From positions 2,914,001 to 2,978,000 of the forward strand of contig VNWV01000003.1 of NCBI GenBank assembly GCA_009801085.1: a stretch of 64,000 nucleotides of DNA. The letters run 5' to 3'. Of the stretch, positions 32,536 through 43,148 are shown in pieces (within the stretch, counting starts at the first letter, position 1; every line of letters begins with the position of its first letter). This DNA is from Lasiodiplodia sp. COLG20 (lineage: Eukaryota > Ascomycota > Dothideomycetes > Botryosphaeriales > Botryosphaeriaceae). The notes under the pieces are model-generated. The model searched no databases. It was not told the DNA's origin and was given only the letters and a program-made list of their open reading frames with translations. Made by a program: the position numbers and the translations under genes.

Positions 32536-33804
32536 ATGCTACTGCTACAGACTTTACAACGCGGTAGCCGGCATGGACTACAAAGGACATCTGGTAGCCT
32601 CACTTTCCGCATCTCAACATCTCATCTCCGGACAACGCCGGCAAGACCTCTGAGCTTCGCAAATGCCCAGCATCTTCAGCAAAGACTCGCAAATGGCCAG
32701 CCCAGCCGGGTACCAGCTCGCATACTCCACACCACTAGCATTCTTACGCAGCAAGCGCAGACAGCTTCAGCAACAGCCACACTCCAAACTTCCACGCCTC
32801 AACTTCCCGCCTATCAGCCGCCTACCACGGGGCTGCTCTCCTATTTGCCTTCGTCCTTCGTCCCCTATGCGGAGCTGGTTCGACTCGACAAGCCGGTGGG
32901 CACGTACTACCTCTTCTTCCCCTGCCTCTTCAGCACTCTCCTCGCAGCGCCTCTCGCAACCCCCATCGCAGCCCCAACCGCCGTCCTTGGTACTTCGCTC
33001 CTCTTCCTGACCGGCGCGCTCATCATGCGCGGCGCCGGCTGCACCATCAACGACCTCTGGGACCGCAACCTCGACCCGCATGTCGCCCGCACGCGCCTCC
33101 GGCCCATCGCCCGCGGCGCCGTGAGCCCGCAGTCGGCCGTGGTCTTCACCGGCGCGCAGCTGCTGACGGGACTCGCCGTGCTCCTGCAGTTCCCGCAGCC
33201 CGCCTGCTTCTTCTACGGAGCGCCCAGCCTCTTCTTCGTCGCGACCTACCCGCTCGCCAAGCGCGTGACGTACTACCCGCAGGCCGTGCTGGGCCTGACC
33301 TTCTCGTGGGGCGCCATGATGGGCTTTCCGGCGCTGCACGTCGATCTCCTGAGCGACTCCGTTGCCGCGACTGCCGCTGGTTGCCTGTACGCCAGCTGCG
33401 TGGCGTGGACGGTGCTGTATGACATGATTTATGCGCACATGGACATCCGCGACGATGTTAAGGCTGGCATTAAGAGCATCGCCCTCGCCCATGAGAAAAA
33501 TACTAAGGCTGTGTTGTCTGGTCTGGCCGCCGTGCAGGTCGCCCTGCTGGCTACTGCCGGCTCAGTCGTCGGCGCGGGCCCGGTCTTCTTCGTTGGCAGC
33601 GTTGGCGGTGCTGTGGCAACTCTGGGAGCGATGGTCTGGAGGGTCAAGTTGAAGAGCGTGGCGAATTGTTGGTGGTGGTTCAGGAACGGGTGCTGGATGA
33701 CTGGAGGCGCCATTTCGGCGGGACTGCTGGGCGAGTACCTTGCACAACTGTTTGGATGGTATGGAGACGATGTGGAGGAGAAAAAAGAGATATTGTCTGC
33801 ATGA
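32536..33804 (+). CDS. COQ2: 4-Hydroxybenzoate polyprenyltransferase, mitochondrial
   Basis: This is a single exon of 422 residues. The first ~100 residues are Arg/Ser/Gln-rich without acids, a typical mitochondrial presequence (LQTLQRGSRHGLQRTS). The UbiA prenyltransferase domain begins at PYAELVRLDKPVGTYYLFFPCLF. Both Mg-prenyl-diphosphate motifs are present: NDLWDRNLD (first Asp-rich) and YAHMDIRDD (second). Eight or so hydrophobic helices follow the UbiA pattern. The enzyme attaches the polyprenyl tail to 4-hydroxybenzoate in the inner mitochondrial membrane during ubiquinone synthesis. The start at 32536 is chosen because the sequence upstream in the same frame reads as 5' UTR. Nothing unusual in the catalytic core. 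Confidence 0.95.
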   Translation: MLLLQTLQRGSRHGLQRTSGSLTFRISTSHLRTTPARPLSFANAQHLQQRLANGQPSRVPARILHTTSILTQQAQTASATATLQTSTPQLPAYQPPTTGLLSYLPSSFVPYAELVRLDKPVGTYYLFFPCLFSTLLAAPLATPIAAPTAVLGTSLLFLTGALIMRGAGCTINDLWDRNLDPHVARTRLRPIARGAVSPQSAVVFTGAQLLTGLAVLLQFPQPACFFYGAPSLFFVATYPLAKRVTYYPQAVLGLTFSWGAMMGFPALHVDLLSDSVAATAAGCLYASCVAWTVLYDMIYAHMDIRDDVKAGIKSIALAHEKNTKAVLSGLAAVQVALLATAGSVVGAGPVFFVGSVGGAVATLGAMVWRVKLKSVANCWWWFRNGCWMTGGAISAGLLGEYLAQLFGWYGDDVEEKKEILSA

Positions 33805-34061
33805 GAAAAAAGGTCTTGCAAAATGCAGATTTGACTGTCACAATATTGTAAAATAGCTGTCCTTAACATCAGATTCGATATCGAACTCCGGAGGAAAATC
33901 CCATTCAGTGCCAAAATAAAAAAGGAATTTATTTACGAATCAAAGGAGTCATGTAGCATAGCTTATAACCTTGGCTTGAGCGCTCCATTGGGTCCATTGA
34001 CGATTAATAGCCTTTCTTCCTGGACCATCCACGTCTCATGCATGCATATCTGTTTTGAGCT
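33805..34061. other. Intergenic between convergent genes
   Basis: A 257-bp tail-to-tail spacer, AT-rich, with no feature recognised. Confidence 0.6.
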
Positions 34062-35328
34062 TCACTCCTGTGGCCGTTGAGCGTACACAATGTGACTGGA
34101 CAATGAATGTTTAGCTTAAGAGTTATTAGATAAGAGCGTGGGGAACTTACAAGTTGAATTGTCTATGCCTGTCCTTCTTGAGCGCATCTTTTTTGACCTC
34201 CTCCAGAAAAGCTCTCACTTCGTCTGCCGTCCAACCCAGCGTACGAGTGAACAGACCAATCGTGAATGCTTCCATGCCTTCCATGAACTGCATCTGATTG
34301 ATCGCGCCCGCTTTTTTCTGCAGTTGTTATCCAGTATCAGCCCTGATTCAAAGGAGAAAAGAAACAATAAAAATAGTAGAAGAAACTCTTACATGTTTCT
34401 CATTCTTCGCCCACATGCCAAAAGGTACGACTCTTAACTCATGCTTTACATTGACGAACCCTGCATCCTTCACCCACGCCTCGAGATTCGGCCCAGGCCG
34501 CACAGTCCGTCCAAGCTTATCCGTAGCCTCGACGAGATACTGATGCAGCCTCAAGACGGCATCGTCCTCCGGCATCGACGCATCGGTCGAATACGGAAGA
34601 AGGTCCCAATCGGAGCATTCGACCCACCCGCCCGGCGCCAAACCATCGTAGCAGCTCCTCAGCAAGCGCGGCCAATCTTGTATGCTGCCGGCCATGTACC
34701 TGACGTGGATGAGATCGAACGGCTCGCGGACCGAGGCCGTCGGCCACTCTGCCTCGACGTCGTCGACCTCGAACAAAACATTGGGCGGGATCCAGCGGGG
34801 TTGGATGGGGCTGAAGTCGTTGCCCACGACCTGAGCGTTCGGAAATTCCTCACCCACACAGATGGCCCACAGGCCGGTTCCAGTGCCGACGTCGAGGACG
34901 CGTTTGAGCGAGTTGGCGGTGAGCGGCGCAAAGAAGAGCTTGTCGTCCTTGATGATCGAGTGCAGGGCGTGCACGAGGTCCAGGCGGTCCTGTTCCTTTT
35001 CGTCGTTTGGGAATTGGTAGCTGCCTTCTTTGTACGCGTGGAAGCGGCGGCCGTGGACCCATGGGTATGCCTCGACACTCGACGCTATCGAGGTGGTGTA
35101 GCTTCGACTGGCCGCAGGTCATACGAATGAGTACGTTGAGCTCACTTCTAGGGTTGGAACAGGTAGAAAGTCAAAAGCACGAACAGATCGCTGTGGTATG
35201 CCGAATCGGTCTCGCGTAGCTGAACAAATAGTATTGTCAGTAGGTCAAGACACGTATTGTACAAAAGGTATATCCGGCGAACGGACCGTCTCGTCGACCT
35301 CTATGGTTTCTTGGGTTGGGACATCCAT
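34062..35328 (-). CDS. LaeA-like SAM-dependent methyltransferase
   Basis: Five exons, complement(join(34062..34095,34151..34317,34393..35107,35185..35219,35263..35328)), give 338 residues. The first intron is only 43 nt, and the second uses a GTTCGT donor; both were chosen because they keep the family frame (ETDSAYHSDL, then RSYTTSIASSVEAYPWVHGRRFHAY). The SAM-binding core follows: VLDVGTGTGLWAIC (motif I), VVGNDFSPIQP, FDLIHVRYM and LAPGGWVECSD. The C-terminal FTIGLFTRTLGWTADEV and FHIVYAQRPQE complete the Methyltransf_23 pattern. The family contains the secondary-metabolism regulator LaeA and many LaeA-like (Llm) enzymes; nothing here shows which. The two 5' exons are less certain than the rest. 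Divergent to an alpha/beta-hydrolase gene. Confidence 0.85.
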
Positions 35329-36136
35329 TGTGGGAGGGAGCAAGTATCAGAAAAGCAGTAATTTCAATTTGAAAAACTACGCGAAAGTAAAGAATCAGGG
35401 CGGAAGTTCCCCGTTTATAGGTGGAAAGCGGCGGGATGTGTAGACGACTCGGCAGCGGAGCTTGTACCGTAAGGGTGCATGTACTGCGGCACAGTTGCAT
35501 TGCCGACTCTTACGCCGGAGGTAACTCTCCGCACGGTTCTGTTTGGCGAGGCCGTTTTCTCGGCGGAGTGCGAAACATGAAGTGCGGACACGTCTCGTAT
35601 CATGAATCCGATACTGATTCGCAGAATCATATGAAAGCTTTCGCACACGTAGGACGTGCGACGAATGATCTGAGTAGTCCTGTTACAGGGGTTTATGGAA
35701 ACAAGGAGACCTACTGTGAAGTCTGCTGGCGATTGTTTCCATCGTGATTTTATGTATCCGTATTGTTGGAGCAAGGGGCCAGAGATCTATTTGTGCTCGG
35801 AGACGCGCGGAGGCGGAAGTTCCCCGCCGTCCCGCGACCGCATTTGTGGTACCTTTTTTGATGGCGGCCCAGAACCCCTCTAATAGGGCTGAAGACCAAT
35901 GCAACCTTCACCCTTTACGCAAGGCTGCAGCATACAGCTTATCTCCTCAAGTGTTTCACGACTCCGCCCAGCTTATGGTCAACCAAGGCACAGGAGTGGG
36001 GTCGAGAAGACGCAATTCGCTTGCTTCCCCGCTCGAACTGATAATAGCAGCTCAGCTCTCGTCGACCTCGACACATCCCCTCACATACCCATTCAAGCTC
36101 CCCCCAAGCTCTATATTCCACCATACCATAGAAACA
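35329..36136. promoter_or_regulatory. Divergent intergenic region, methyltransferase and alpha/beta-hydrolase
   Basis: This 808-bp head-to-head spacer has no gene of its own. The hydrolase frame remains open upstream to 35744, but this stretch lacks family similarity and includes basic, low-complexity translation. Confidence 0.5.
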
Positions 36137-37099
36137 ATGCCGACACCAGACCTGAACCTCACCACCCACTCCATCCTCACCACCCACGGCACAATTCACG
36201 TCCTCGACACAGGCACCCCTCCCGACCAAATCAAACATCCCCTCCCCACCCTCCTCCTCCTCCACGGCAACAGCTCCTGCTCCAAAATCTTCCTCCCGCT
36301 CATCCACCTGTCCCTGACCCGCTCCACCACCCTCCGCCAGTACCGCATCCTCGCCCTCGACCTGCCCGGCCACGGCAGCAGCAGCGATGCGCCGGACCCG
36401 GTGGAAGCGTCCTACACGCAGCCCGCCTACGCCGACGCCGCGGTGCAGGTGCTCAATACGCTGGGCGTGTTGCAGGACGGCGCCGACGGCGTCGTCGTGC
36501 TGGGCTGGAGCCTGGGCGGGCACAACGCCATCGAAATGGTAGCGCGGCTCGGCGACGCGTCTGGGCGCATCAAGGGCATCATGATCACGGGGACGCCGCC
36601 GGCGCTAGGGTTGGAGCAGGTGCAGAAGGGGTTCGGGTCGTTGGGCTCGCAGGGCGAGGCGCCGGAGAAGGCGGATGGAGGAAAAAAAGGAGATGAGGAA
36701 GGACATGTAAATTTGGCCGGGACGGAGAAGTGGTCGGAGCGCGACTACGATCAATTCCCCTTTGAAGCTGCGCGGGGAGAGCGCGCCCCGTGGATTAGGG
36801 AGACGGCGGTACGCACCGACGGGCGCGCACGGCGCATCATGTTCGAGGCGTTCGAGGCCGGCCGCGGCGTGGACCAGGTCAAACTTGTCGAGGAGAACGA
36901 CGTGCCCTGCGCCGTCGTCAACGGCGGGGATGAGCCGTTCGTGAACCTGGATTATCTGGATTCCCTCAAGTACAAGAACCTGTGGGAGGGCAAGTGCCAC
37001 AGGCTTCCGGGTTTGGGGCACGCCCCGTTCTGGGAAGAGCCCGAAACTTTCCTGCCGTACTGGGAGCGTTTCGTCAAACACTGTTCTAAGGAGGCATGA
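36137..37099 (+). CDS. Alpha/beta-hydrolase
   Basis: A single exon of 320 residues. The fold reads LLLLHGNSSCSKIF (oxyanion hole), ILALDLPGHGSSSDA, and nucleophile elbow GWSLGGH. The acid lies in NGGDEPFVN and the His in LPGLGHAPFWEEP, so the triad is complete. A charged, Gly/Lys/Glu-rich insertion (about 175-195) sits in the cap region. The ATG at 36137 gives the natural family N-terminus (MPTPDLNLTTHSILTTHGTIHVLDTG split here by position), although the frame is open for 131 codons further upstream. No signal peptide or membrane segment. Resembles proline-iminopeptidase/haloacetate-type hydrolases in outline; the substrate is unknown. Confidence 0.85.
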   Translation: MPTPDLNLTTHSILTTHGTIHVLDTGTPPDQIKHPLPTLLLLHGNSSCSKIFLPLIHLSLTRSTTLRQYRILALDLPGHGSSSDAPDPVEASYTQPAYADAAVQVLNTLGVLQDGADGVVVLGWSLGGHNAIEMVARLGDASGRIKGIMITGTPPALGLEQVQKGFGSLGSQGEAPEKADGGKKGDEEGHVNLAGTEKWSERDYDQFPFEAARGERAPWIRETAVRTDGRARRIMFEAFEAGRGVDQVKLVEENDVPCAVVNGGDEPFVNLDYLDSLKYKNLWEGKCHRLPGLGHAPFWEEPETFLPYWERFVKHCSKEA

Positions 37100-37603
37100 G
37101 GAGTTGAACTATCACACATTGTGTGTTCTGGGGAATCAGCAGAAGGACGGCCGGCCGCCTACAAAAAGCGCAAGACATGGGATGGAAACAAATTGGACGA
37201 AAGCAATGAGACGAAAGGAAAAAGACTGATATACAAAGGCGTTTTTACCTCGCCCGCTAAAGACTGCTGTGATCCAATCGAATGGGCCTTTTTGCTTTCC
37301 GTGGTAATCCTGTATCCTGTAGCCAGTCTCAATACCAACGACGCCGCACAGAGGGGCATATTTTTCCTGTGCCAGTGATAATAAAAATGCCACAATAGAG
37401 AAAATGCGAACGAAAACCCTACTCTTCCTTTCCCAGAAACCAACGAGTTGAAGGTACTCCGGGCTCCAACCGTATGATGCTTAAGCGCTAGCTGCACAAC
37501 ATATACCTGAAGATCCAAAATGCTCTCTGCTCATCCCCTATCCCCCCTCCTTTCACTCCTTTTCCCACGCTCATTCTTGCGAAGCTAGAGGTTGACGACA
37601 GAT
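37100..37603. other. Intergenic between convergent genes
   Basis: A 504-bp tail-to-tail spacer with no gene or repeat seen. Confidence 0.6.
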
Positions 37604-38269
37604 TTAGAGGGCAATCCACATGACGTTGATGACAACGTCAAGGCCCTTCTTCTCGCCACCGTCGTACTTGAAAGACCACATGCCGTCTTTCTCGCTGTTC
37701 CAGTAGGCGCCGGCGGCGCTGTGCATTCCGCGGCGGCCGACCTTGGCGAGGCTGGTGGCTGGTTCCTCGGCGGCGTCGCTATCGGCGGTACGCGAGAAGG
37801 TCGGGGCGTGCTGGATGATGGTGCTGTTGACGGCGTACTTGAAAGGCGGCTGGTTGTTGGGGCCGGTGCTCGTCTCGCTGATCAGCGACTTGAGGATGGT
37901 GTTCTATTTGCGAAGATAACGCGGTTACTACGGCCTGCTACTCTTTCTGCTGCAAGTGGGTGTGGCTGCTGGTGCTTCTTGTGGGCTCTGGTGGTGGTGT
38001 GGTAGGGAGACCACGCACGATGATGGTGTTATTCCACTCGGCGGTCGAGGAGTGGACGTAGCTCTCAGCAGCTCCGACGGCTGCGTCGCAGGCCTATTTG
38101 GACTTTGTTTAGCGGTCGTGAAACACATGATGGTCTGCAGAGCTCTGCATGCGTACATCGGTGGCGATCTGCTTCAAGCGGGTTTCCGAGACAGGCTGTT
38201 GCGGAACGGGGTCAGCAAGTTAGGAGCAATAGGAGAGGGAGAACACGTGGATCGTACAGGAGCAGCCAT
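37604..38269 (-). CDS. Dynein light chain, Tctex-1 family
   Basis: Four exons, complement(join(37604..37903,38019..38093,38157..38195,38258..38269)), give 141 residues; the first exon is just 12 nt (Met-Ala-Ala-Pro) and all phases close. Family landmarks are ACDAAVGAAESYVHSS, EWNNTIINTILKSL, KYAVNSTIIQHAP, GRRGMHSAAGAYWNSEKDG and the final strand GLDVVINVMWIAL. Tctex-1 light chains dimerise on dynein intermediate chain and support cargo binding in microtubule transport. The fungal loop between the core strands (DSDAAEEPATSLAK) is longer than in animals. Divergent to VTC1 across 443 bp. Confidence 0.9.
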
Positions 38270-38712
38270 GGCGACGGTGTTGTGATGCGGATATCGAGAG
38301 ATATTCTGGGTGCGGGCGCGGCGGAGAGCGGGCGAGTTCTTAGGCGTTTAGGGCGGGTCGGACGGTACGATGTGGCAGGGAGCTGTCGTGTGTTGTTGTC
38401 GGAGCGAGTTATGAGAGAGATACGACCAGGAGCCGTTGCGGAGCGACAGGCGACGTCAATAATTGGGCCGAGCGGGGACGAATCAGAAAGCTTAATCGTT
38501 ACCTCGTGCGCTGCGCCGCTCCAAAGCTCCATCATCTTTCTCGTTGCGGCAAGCCTTCTCCGCCGTCGCGCGACCTGAGAAATTCTCCCACCGCAGCTCT
38601 CTCGTGCTCCCTTCGTCCATTTTCTCTCCGCCGTGCTGTCGTGACCCCCATTGGCGCCGCCGCCCTCACTCCCGACCTCATCTTAGAGCACGTCCGCGCC
38701 TGCCGATCCGTA
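38270..38712. promoter_or_regulatory. Divergent promoter, Tctex-1 gene and VTC1
   Basis: A 443-bp head-to-head spacer; no specific element recognised. Confidence 0.5.
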
Positions 38713-39196
38713 ATGTCGAGCCAGCCTCTCCTCCAGACTGCCCCGGGTATGCAATTTCCGCGCCTCAGCTCTGCTCTCACCATGCGCGTGTGCGACCCCG
38801 CACTCACGCTTCCGGGTGTCACTGTCGCTGGCTGTTGCTGACCTGTCCCTCTTCGCTGCAGGCAAGCGCATCGCCCTGCCCACTCGCGTCGAGCCCAAGG
38901 TCTTCTTCGCCAACGAGCGTACCTTCCTCTCATGGCTCAACTTCACCGTCATCCTCGGCGGTCTGGCCGTCGGCTTGCTCAACTTTGGCGATAAGGTTGG
39001 CCAGATCAGCGCTGGCCTTTTCACGCTCGTCGCCATGGCGGCCATGATCTACGCCCTCGTCACCTTTCACTGGCGCGCGAAGAGCATCCGCCAGCGCGGT
39101 CAGGGCGGTTTCGACGACCGCTTCGGTCCCACGGTGCTGGCTCTTGCCCTGCTGGCCGCCGTCATCGTCAACTTTGTCCTCCGTGTCACAAACTAA
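38713..39196 (+). CDS. VTC1: Vacuolar transporter chaperone subunit 1
   Basis: The model is join(38713..38746,38862..39196), giving 122 residues; the intron is 115 nt and the phases close. After a short N-terminus the protein is the three-helix DUF202 membrane module: [18 protein letters not shown] (conserved amphipathic start), then helices around [31 protein letters not shown] and [19 protein letters not shown]. Vtc1 is the small membrane subunit of the VTC polyphosphate polymerase complex in the vacuolar membrane, which makes and translocates polyphosphate. Length agrees with yeast Vtc1 (129). The N-terminal exon contains only 11 codons. Confidence 0.94.
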
Positions 39197-40062
39197 TTGG
39201 AGGGGAACACTGTGGAAAGAATGTTGCGCCTGTAAACGAATGAACATGGCCCAGGGGACTACAGAGAAGGGACTATACTGCATATTTCATTTGTACTTCG
39301 GTAACTACCCATTGGAGTGTACTTTGGCCTTGGAGTTAGTATGGAACTGGTACATTCTTATCAAAAAGGACTGGAGGACCGGCAGCTTATGTATATTAAA
39401 CAGCTCACGTGTTCAAATAGATGCCCTGATTGCGACGGAATCACGACCAGAATATTAGAAACGCGCTTTTCCTCGGCAAGATTCACCATACTTTCAACTA
39501 TGCCACGAGATACTCTTCAAATCTCTTTCATATTGCTCTCAAAACTACGGCACTTGGTGGGTGCGCTAAACTCCGCAGATGCGCTCAACCCTAGAAATTA
39601 TGCTCTCTGTACGTGTGTTGGTGGACGGTCGGCAGGCACTCGTGATCACTTCCGGAACCGTTTCCTGCAGCTACTTATTAGGTCGAGCGCACCCATCGAG
39701 TTGAGAGCACCTGTCTAGTTAAGTGCATCTGCTTGCGGTTGCTCCATGGATAAAACCGGAAAGGTGTAGCGACGAAGAAATGGCGATGAAATGAAATAAA
39801 GCCCTCGTCAGGCTGTTGTAATCTTGCGAGCCTACCTGAGCAGCCCACGTAAGTCAGCTTCATTCGCGGGCGGCGATCACCTCAGACAGAAGGAGCTACC
39901 AGAACGCGCCTGCCTCTTACCCCAGCCGACGCGCGGGATTGCGTCATCTTCAAACTCAGCACCGCTGGTTAAGCCTTTGCCTTTTTATAGGTCTGCCGAT
40001 CCTCCTGCCTTGCGTCTCTCACCTCTTTGCATACCAAGGTAGCGCCCCCGCTCGATTCTGTG
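39197..40062. other. Intergenic, no gene seen
   Basis: This 866-bp spacer between VTC1 and the BTB gene (same strand) contains a degenerate 18-bp tandem repeat at 39683-39731 and otherwise nothing recognisable. Confidence 0.55.
39683..39731 (+). repeat. Degenerate ~18-bp tandem repeat
   Basis: The adjacent units TCGAGTTGAGAGCACCTG and TCTAGTTAAGTGCATCTG are preceded by a shorter TCGAGCGCACCCA. Only about three units, partly diverged. Confidence 0.5.
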
Positions 40063-41070
40063 ATGCTTCAAGAACAAAACCTCGGCCACATGAATCAACA
40101 CTTAGCTGGAAGTACGTCCTCGGCGACCGTGGGCGCAACTCAGCCTTCGTCACCAGATGTTGCGAAGACGCCAACGACCGCAACACCCTTAAGGTTTGAC
40201 TTCCGGATTCGCCCGGCACGCCGCAGCTCGTCGCCCGTCACCTTCTCTCGTGGAGTATCTGGCGATCATGGGCCTGGTGATCCACCAGCAAGCGGCGTGA
40301 GCATAACGACCTGGAGATCCTCTGCCTCGCAGCAACCTCCAAGCTCCAGGGAGAAGACTCCAACGTCGAAGACGAAGCGGATGAGACTCGATATCACAGA
40401 CGTGCCGCGCATCTCCTTGGGATATCGCCGCCTTTCCTATAGCAGTGACATGGCTACCACCGTTGAGATTCGTGTCGGCATCGACGGCGACTTGTTCATT
40501 CTTCACCAGTCAGCTCTGTGCGAAGTCTCTCCCTTCTTCAGAAACACTTTTCTTGGAGACTTTAAGGAGGGCAGAGAGAAAAAGATGGAGCTTCCTGTGA
40601 CGGATCCCGATACTTTCAAGATATTTGTCGAGTGGCTTTATTCCCGGAAGCTGCTCCTCGATCCAAGGGACAGCGAGCTGGCGCGTGTGTGCAGACTACC
40701 GGATCTCGCATACCTCTACATATTCGCGGATAACTACGACGTGCCACAACTAGAGAGGGATACGATGGATGCAATCATATCCTGCGTGCACAAGAATTAC
40801 CCGCTTCCAGACTCCGAGGTTATTCGTTATGTGTATGAAAACCTGCCAGAGGACTCGCCGCTCTGTAAGCTCTTCGTCAACGAGTACGCACGCACCGATC
40901 AAGTGCTTGCCGGCGGCCCTGACCACTGGCCCACTCGATTTGTGTTCGACGCATTCAACGCCGCATGCCGCGCGAGGGCACAGCACAATCCACTTGCCAA
41001 GCCAACACATGATTGCACGTATCATCAACACACCACGGAGGCGGAGCAGAGGGCCTGTATGGGCGGATGA
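40063..41070 (+). CDS. BTB/POZ domain protein
   Basis: A single exon of 335 residues. Residues 1-125 are disordered, Ser/Thr/Pro-rich with a basic stretch (TSKTKRMRLDI). The BTB fold follows at about 130-240: TVEIRVGIDGDLFILHQSALCEVSPFF (written in two parts: strand, then helix), MELPVTDPDTFKIFVEWLYSR, LAYLYIFADNYDVPQLERD. The C-terminal region is helical (BACK-like ARTDQVLAGGPDHW) and ends with a His/Cys-containing tail (HDCTYHQHTTEAEQRACMGG). Fungal BTB-only proteins of this size are numerous; many may be Cullin-3 adaptors. The partner is unknown. The start at 40063 is the first ATG in the frame. Confidence 0.85.
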   Translation: MLQEQNLGHMNQHLAGSTSSATVGATQPSSPDVAKTPTTATPLRFDFRIRPARRSSSPVTFSRGVSGDHGPGDPPASGVSITTWRSSASQQPPSSREKTPTSKTKRMRLDITDVPRISLGYRRLSYSSDMATTVEIRVGIDGDLFILHQSALCEVSPFFRNTFLGDFKEGREKKMELPVTDPDTFKIFVEWLYSRKLLLDPRDSELARVCRLPDLAYLYIFADNYDVPQLERDTMDAIISCVHKNYPLPDSEVIRYVYENLPEDSPLCKLFVNEYARTDQVLAGGPDHWPTRFVFDAFNAACRARAQHNPLAKPTHDCTYHQHTTEAEQRACMGG

Positions 41071-41649
41071 AGATGAGGTCGTCTGGTTGCCACGCCACGG
41101 CGCACGTTTCCTGTGGCACTCACTTGCATGCTTCACCCTGGAACAAGTTTACATCAACTTTTAATGATTGCGCAACATTCGAGCGGGGACAAACATACAT
41201 GCTGGTCGATATATCTCTGGAAATGAGGGCTGTAATGAACAAGGTTGGCTCGCAATTAGCTCGGGCAATAGCGCTCAACAAGGCTGCATACGACCAGAAT
41301 ATTGTATCTATGGCGATTCCTTCAGCGGAGTGAAGCAGGGTTCAGGGATGCGAATGATGAGGATTGCTTTTGTCGCTTCATTTCCTCAGAATGAACGCGC
41401 AAGAATGTAAGACAGACTTGCTCAATATGGCGAAGGGTCACGAAGGGGCAAATATACATATGGTTGATTCACCGCGGGTGGGGGCAAAGGGTGGCGTGAA
41501 CCCCGGCGCTGAACGCAAGAAGAAAGGAACGCTCAATCAATGGAAAACACCTAATCTACTCCGACCTCCGAAAGTAAACGCCGGGCCGACGGTGGCAACA
41601 GCAGCACGCCGACGCATGGGTCGACGGGCAGGGTCACGGCTGGGCCAGG
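41071..41649. other. Intergenic between convergent genes
   Basis: A 579-bp tail-to-tail spacer with short frames only; nothing supported. Confidence 0.55.
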
Positions 41650-42041
41650 TTATTTCTTCTTGCCATCAGTCTTCTTAGAGTCGGCTACGCGGGATCGTCA
41701 GCAAAAGTGGTGGATGAAGAAAAAAGCGGCCGCATATGCAGCCGCCGACAAGGTGGAGACGGCAGGGACAACGCACCTGCAGCCTGCTTCGCACGCATGA
41801 TAGCAGCCTGGTCTTCCTTGGCGCGAGCGAACTCGGTGCCAGACATCTAGAGAGCAGGGTTAGCGCTGCGAAAAGGCCGCTGCTGGGGACGTTCGCGGCC
41901 AGCGACGTACGCTGTTCTTGTTTTTCTGCGGGAGGGGTCAGCACGGCGGGGGCGCGATGAGCGGGACGGCATTCTCACCTGGCCAGCCTGAGCCTTGAGG
42001 TTCTTTTCGCGGGCCTTCTCGCGCTGGTTGCCACGGGCCAT
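41650..42041 (-). CDS. Small EDRK-rich factor (SERF/4F5) protein
   Basis: Four exons, complement(join(41650..41684,41777..41846,41911..41925,41979..42041)), give only 60 residues; the second exon is a 15-nt micro-exon (Lys-Asn-Lys-Asn-Ser). All phases close and donors and acceptors are canonical (GTGAG/CGCAG, GTACG/TCTAG, GTGCG/CGTAG). The protein reads MARGNQREKAREKNLKAQ..., then MSGTEFARAKEDQAAIMRAKQ and a lysine-rich end, matching the fungal 4F5 family. SERF proteins are small, highly charged, nuclear or nucleolar RNA-binding factors that also modify amyloid aggregation. Coding fraction is under half the gene length. Easy to miss by simple ORF scanning. Confidence 0.9.
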
Positions 42042-43148
42042 GGTTGCTTGGGGATGCGAGTCGCAGTGGGTTTGAGTGGACGAGCGAGCGGCGATCCTGA
42101 GGCTCTTTCGAGCGGATTCTGTGGGCGCTAGTCGGTGGAGGCAGGGGCTTGGGAACAGCAGAGCACGGGGGATGCGAGGCTGAAAAACGCTGCTGCGGCG
42201 AACTCTGGTCGAGGAGGGTGAGGCGGCCAGATTTAAATTTAGCTAGCGCCGCTGGCCGGCTGCGGATTCTGGAAGCTCAAAGACACGATCGGCCGCAACA
42301 AAAGGCCGTCCACATGCTCACCGACTGCGCACAACTCGACCCTCGGCCAGCACCGCGATGATTGTCGTGCGCGCGCTCCGCCGGCAACCCGACGGACGGC
42401 GCGCACGACGGAGCACGGTCGGCACAGATTGCGGCGGGAAGATTGCTGATCACGGCTGGCGAGCGGGCTGATTTGGGCGCTTAAGATGCGGTGGTGGGCG
42501 CGTGCCGACGCGCTGCTGGGGAGGCTCCTCGCGCATCTGAAACAGCGCATCGGGCCAGCGACAGCCAATCCCTCGACGGTCCCTTGCGACAACCTAGACG
42601 CGCACTGTTGCTTTGCTGGCCGCGTCGCCCCCAGGCTCGCTCTGCGGGAGCACCGCAGAAACACCTTGGTGCTTCATCGCCCGCCTGCTTCCCGTCCGCC
42701 GCCGCCGTTTCATAGGCTCCCAGCGCATCCCTATCCCGACCGCGCTTCATTGGCCCTTGGTCGTGGAAATGACGAGCCGGAAAGCCTGCTCGCCGTCGCC
42801 CGGGAGAGAGGGCGGGTCACTCCATAACTAATGTCACTCGCCGCCCGCCGCGTGCGTTCACTTCCTCTCCTCATGTTCAATTGTGCCTATTGTCACTGTC
42901 TTTCCTATTGTGTCTGTTCACCTCCCCCGTGAGCAGGAAGAAGACCTTTGCCCCAGCGGCTTGGGACTGCTCTTCTGCTCCTCTTCTTATTCTCAATCCT
43001 TTGGCTCTGGACGCCCAACCTTCGTTGTCTCCACCACGTCTGCCGGCAGCGCGCGCCTACTTGCATCCGCTCTCGACGGCTTCTATCGAACCAACCTGCA
43101 GCCCACCTGCGCAGCTTCTCTCTTCGAGCAGCTTGCATTCACGACACC
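42042..43148. promoter_or_regulatory. Divergent intergenic region, SERF gene and membrane-protein gene
   Basis: This 1.1-kb GC-rich spacer has frames on both strands (42239-42664 -, 42486-42827 +) that overlap and look like composition artefacts. A pyrimidine-rich leader precedes the membrane-protein start. Confidence 0.5.
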
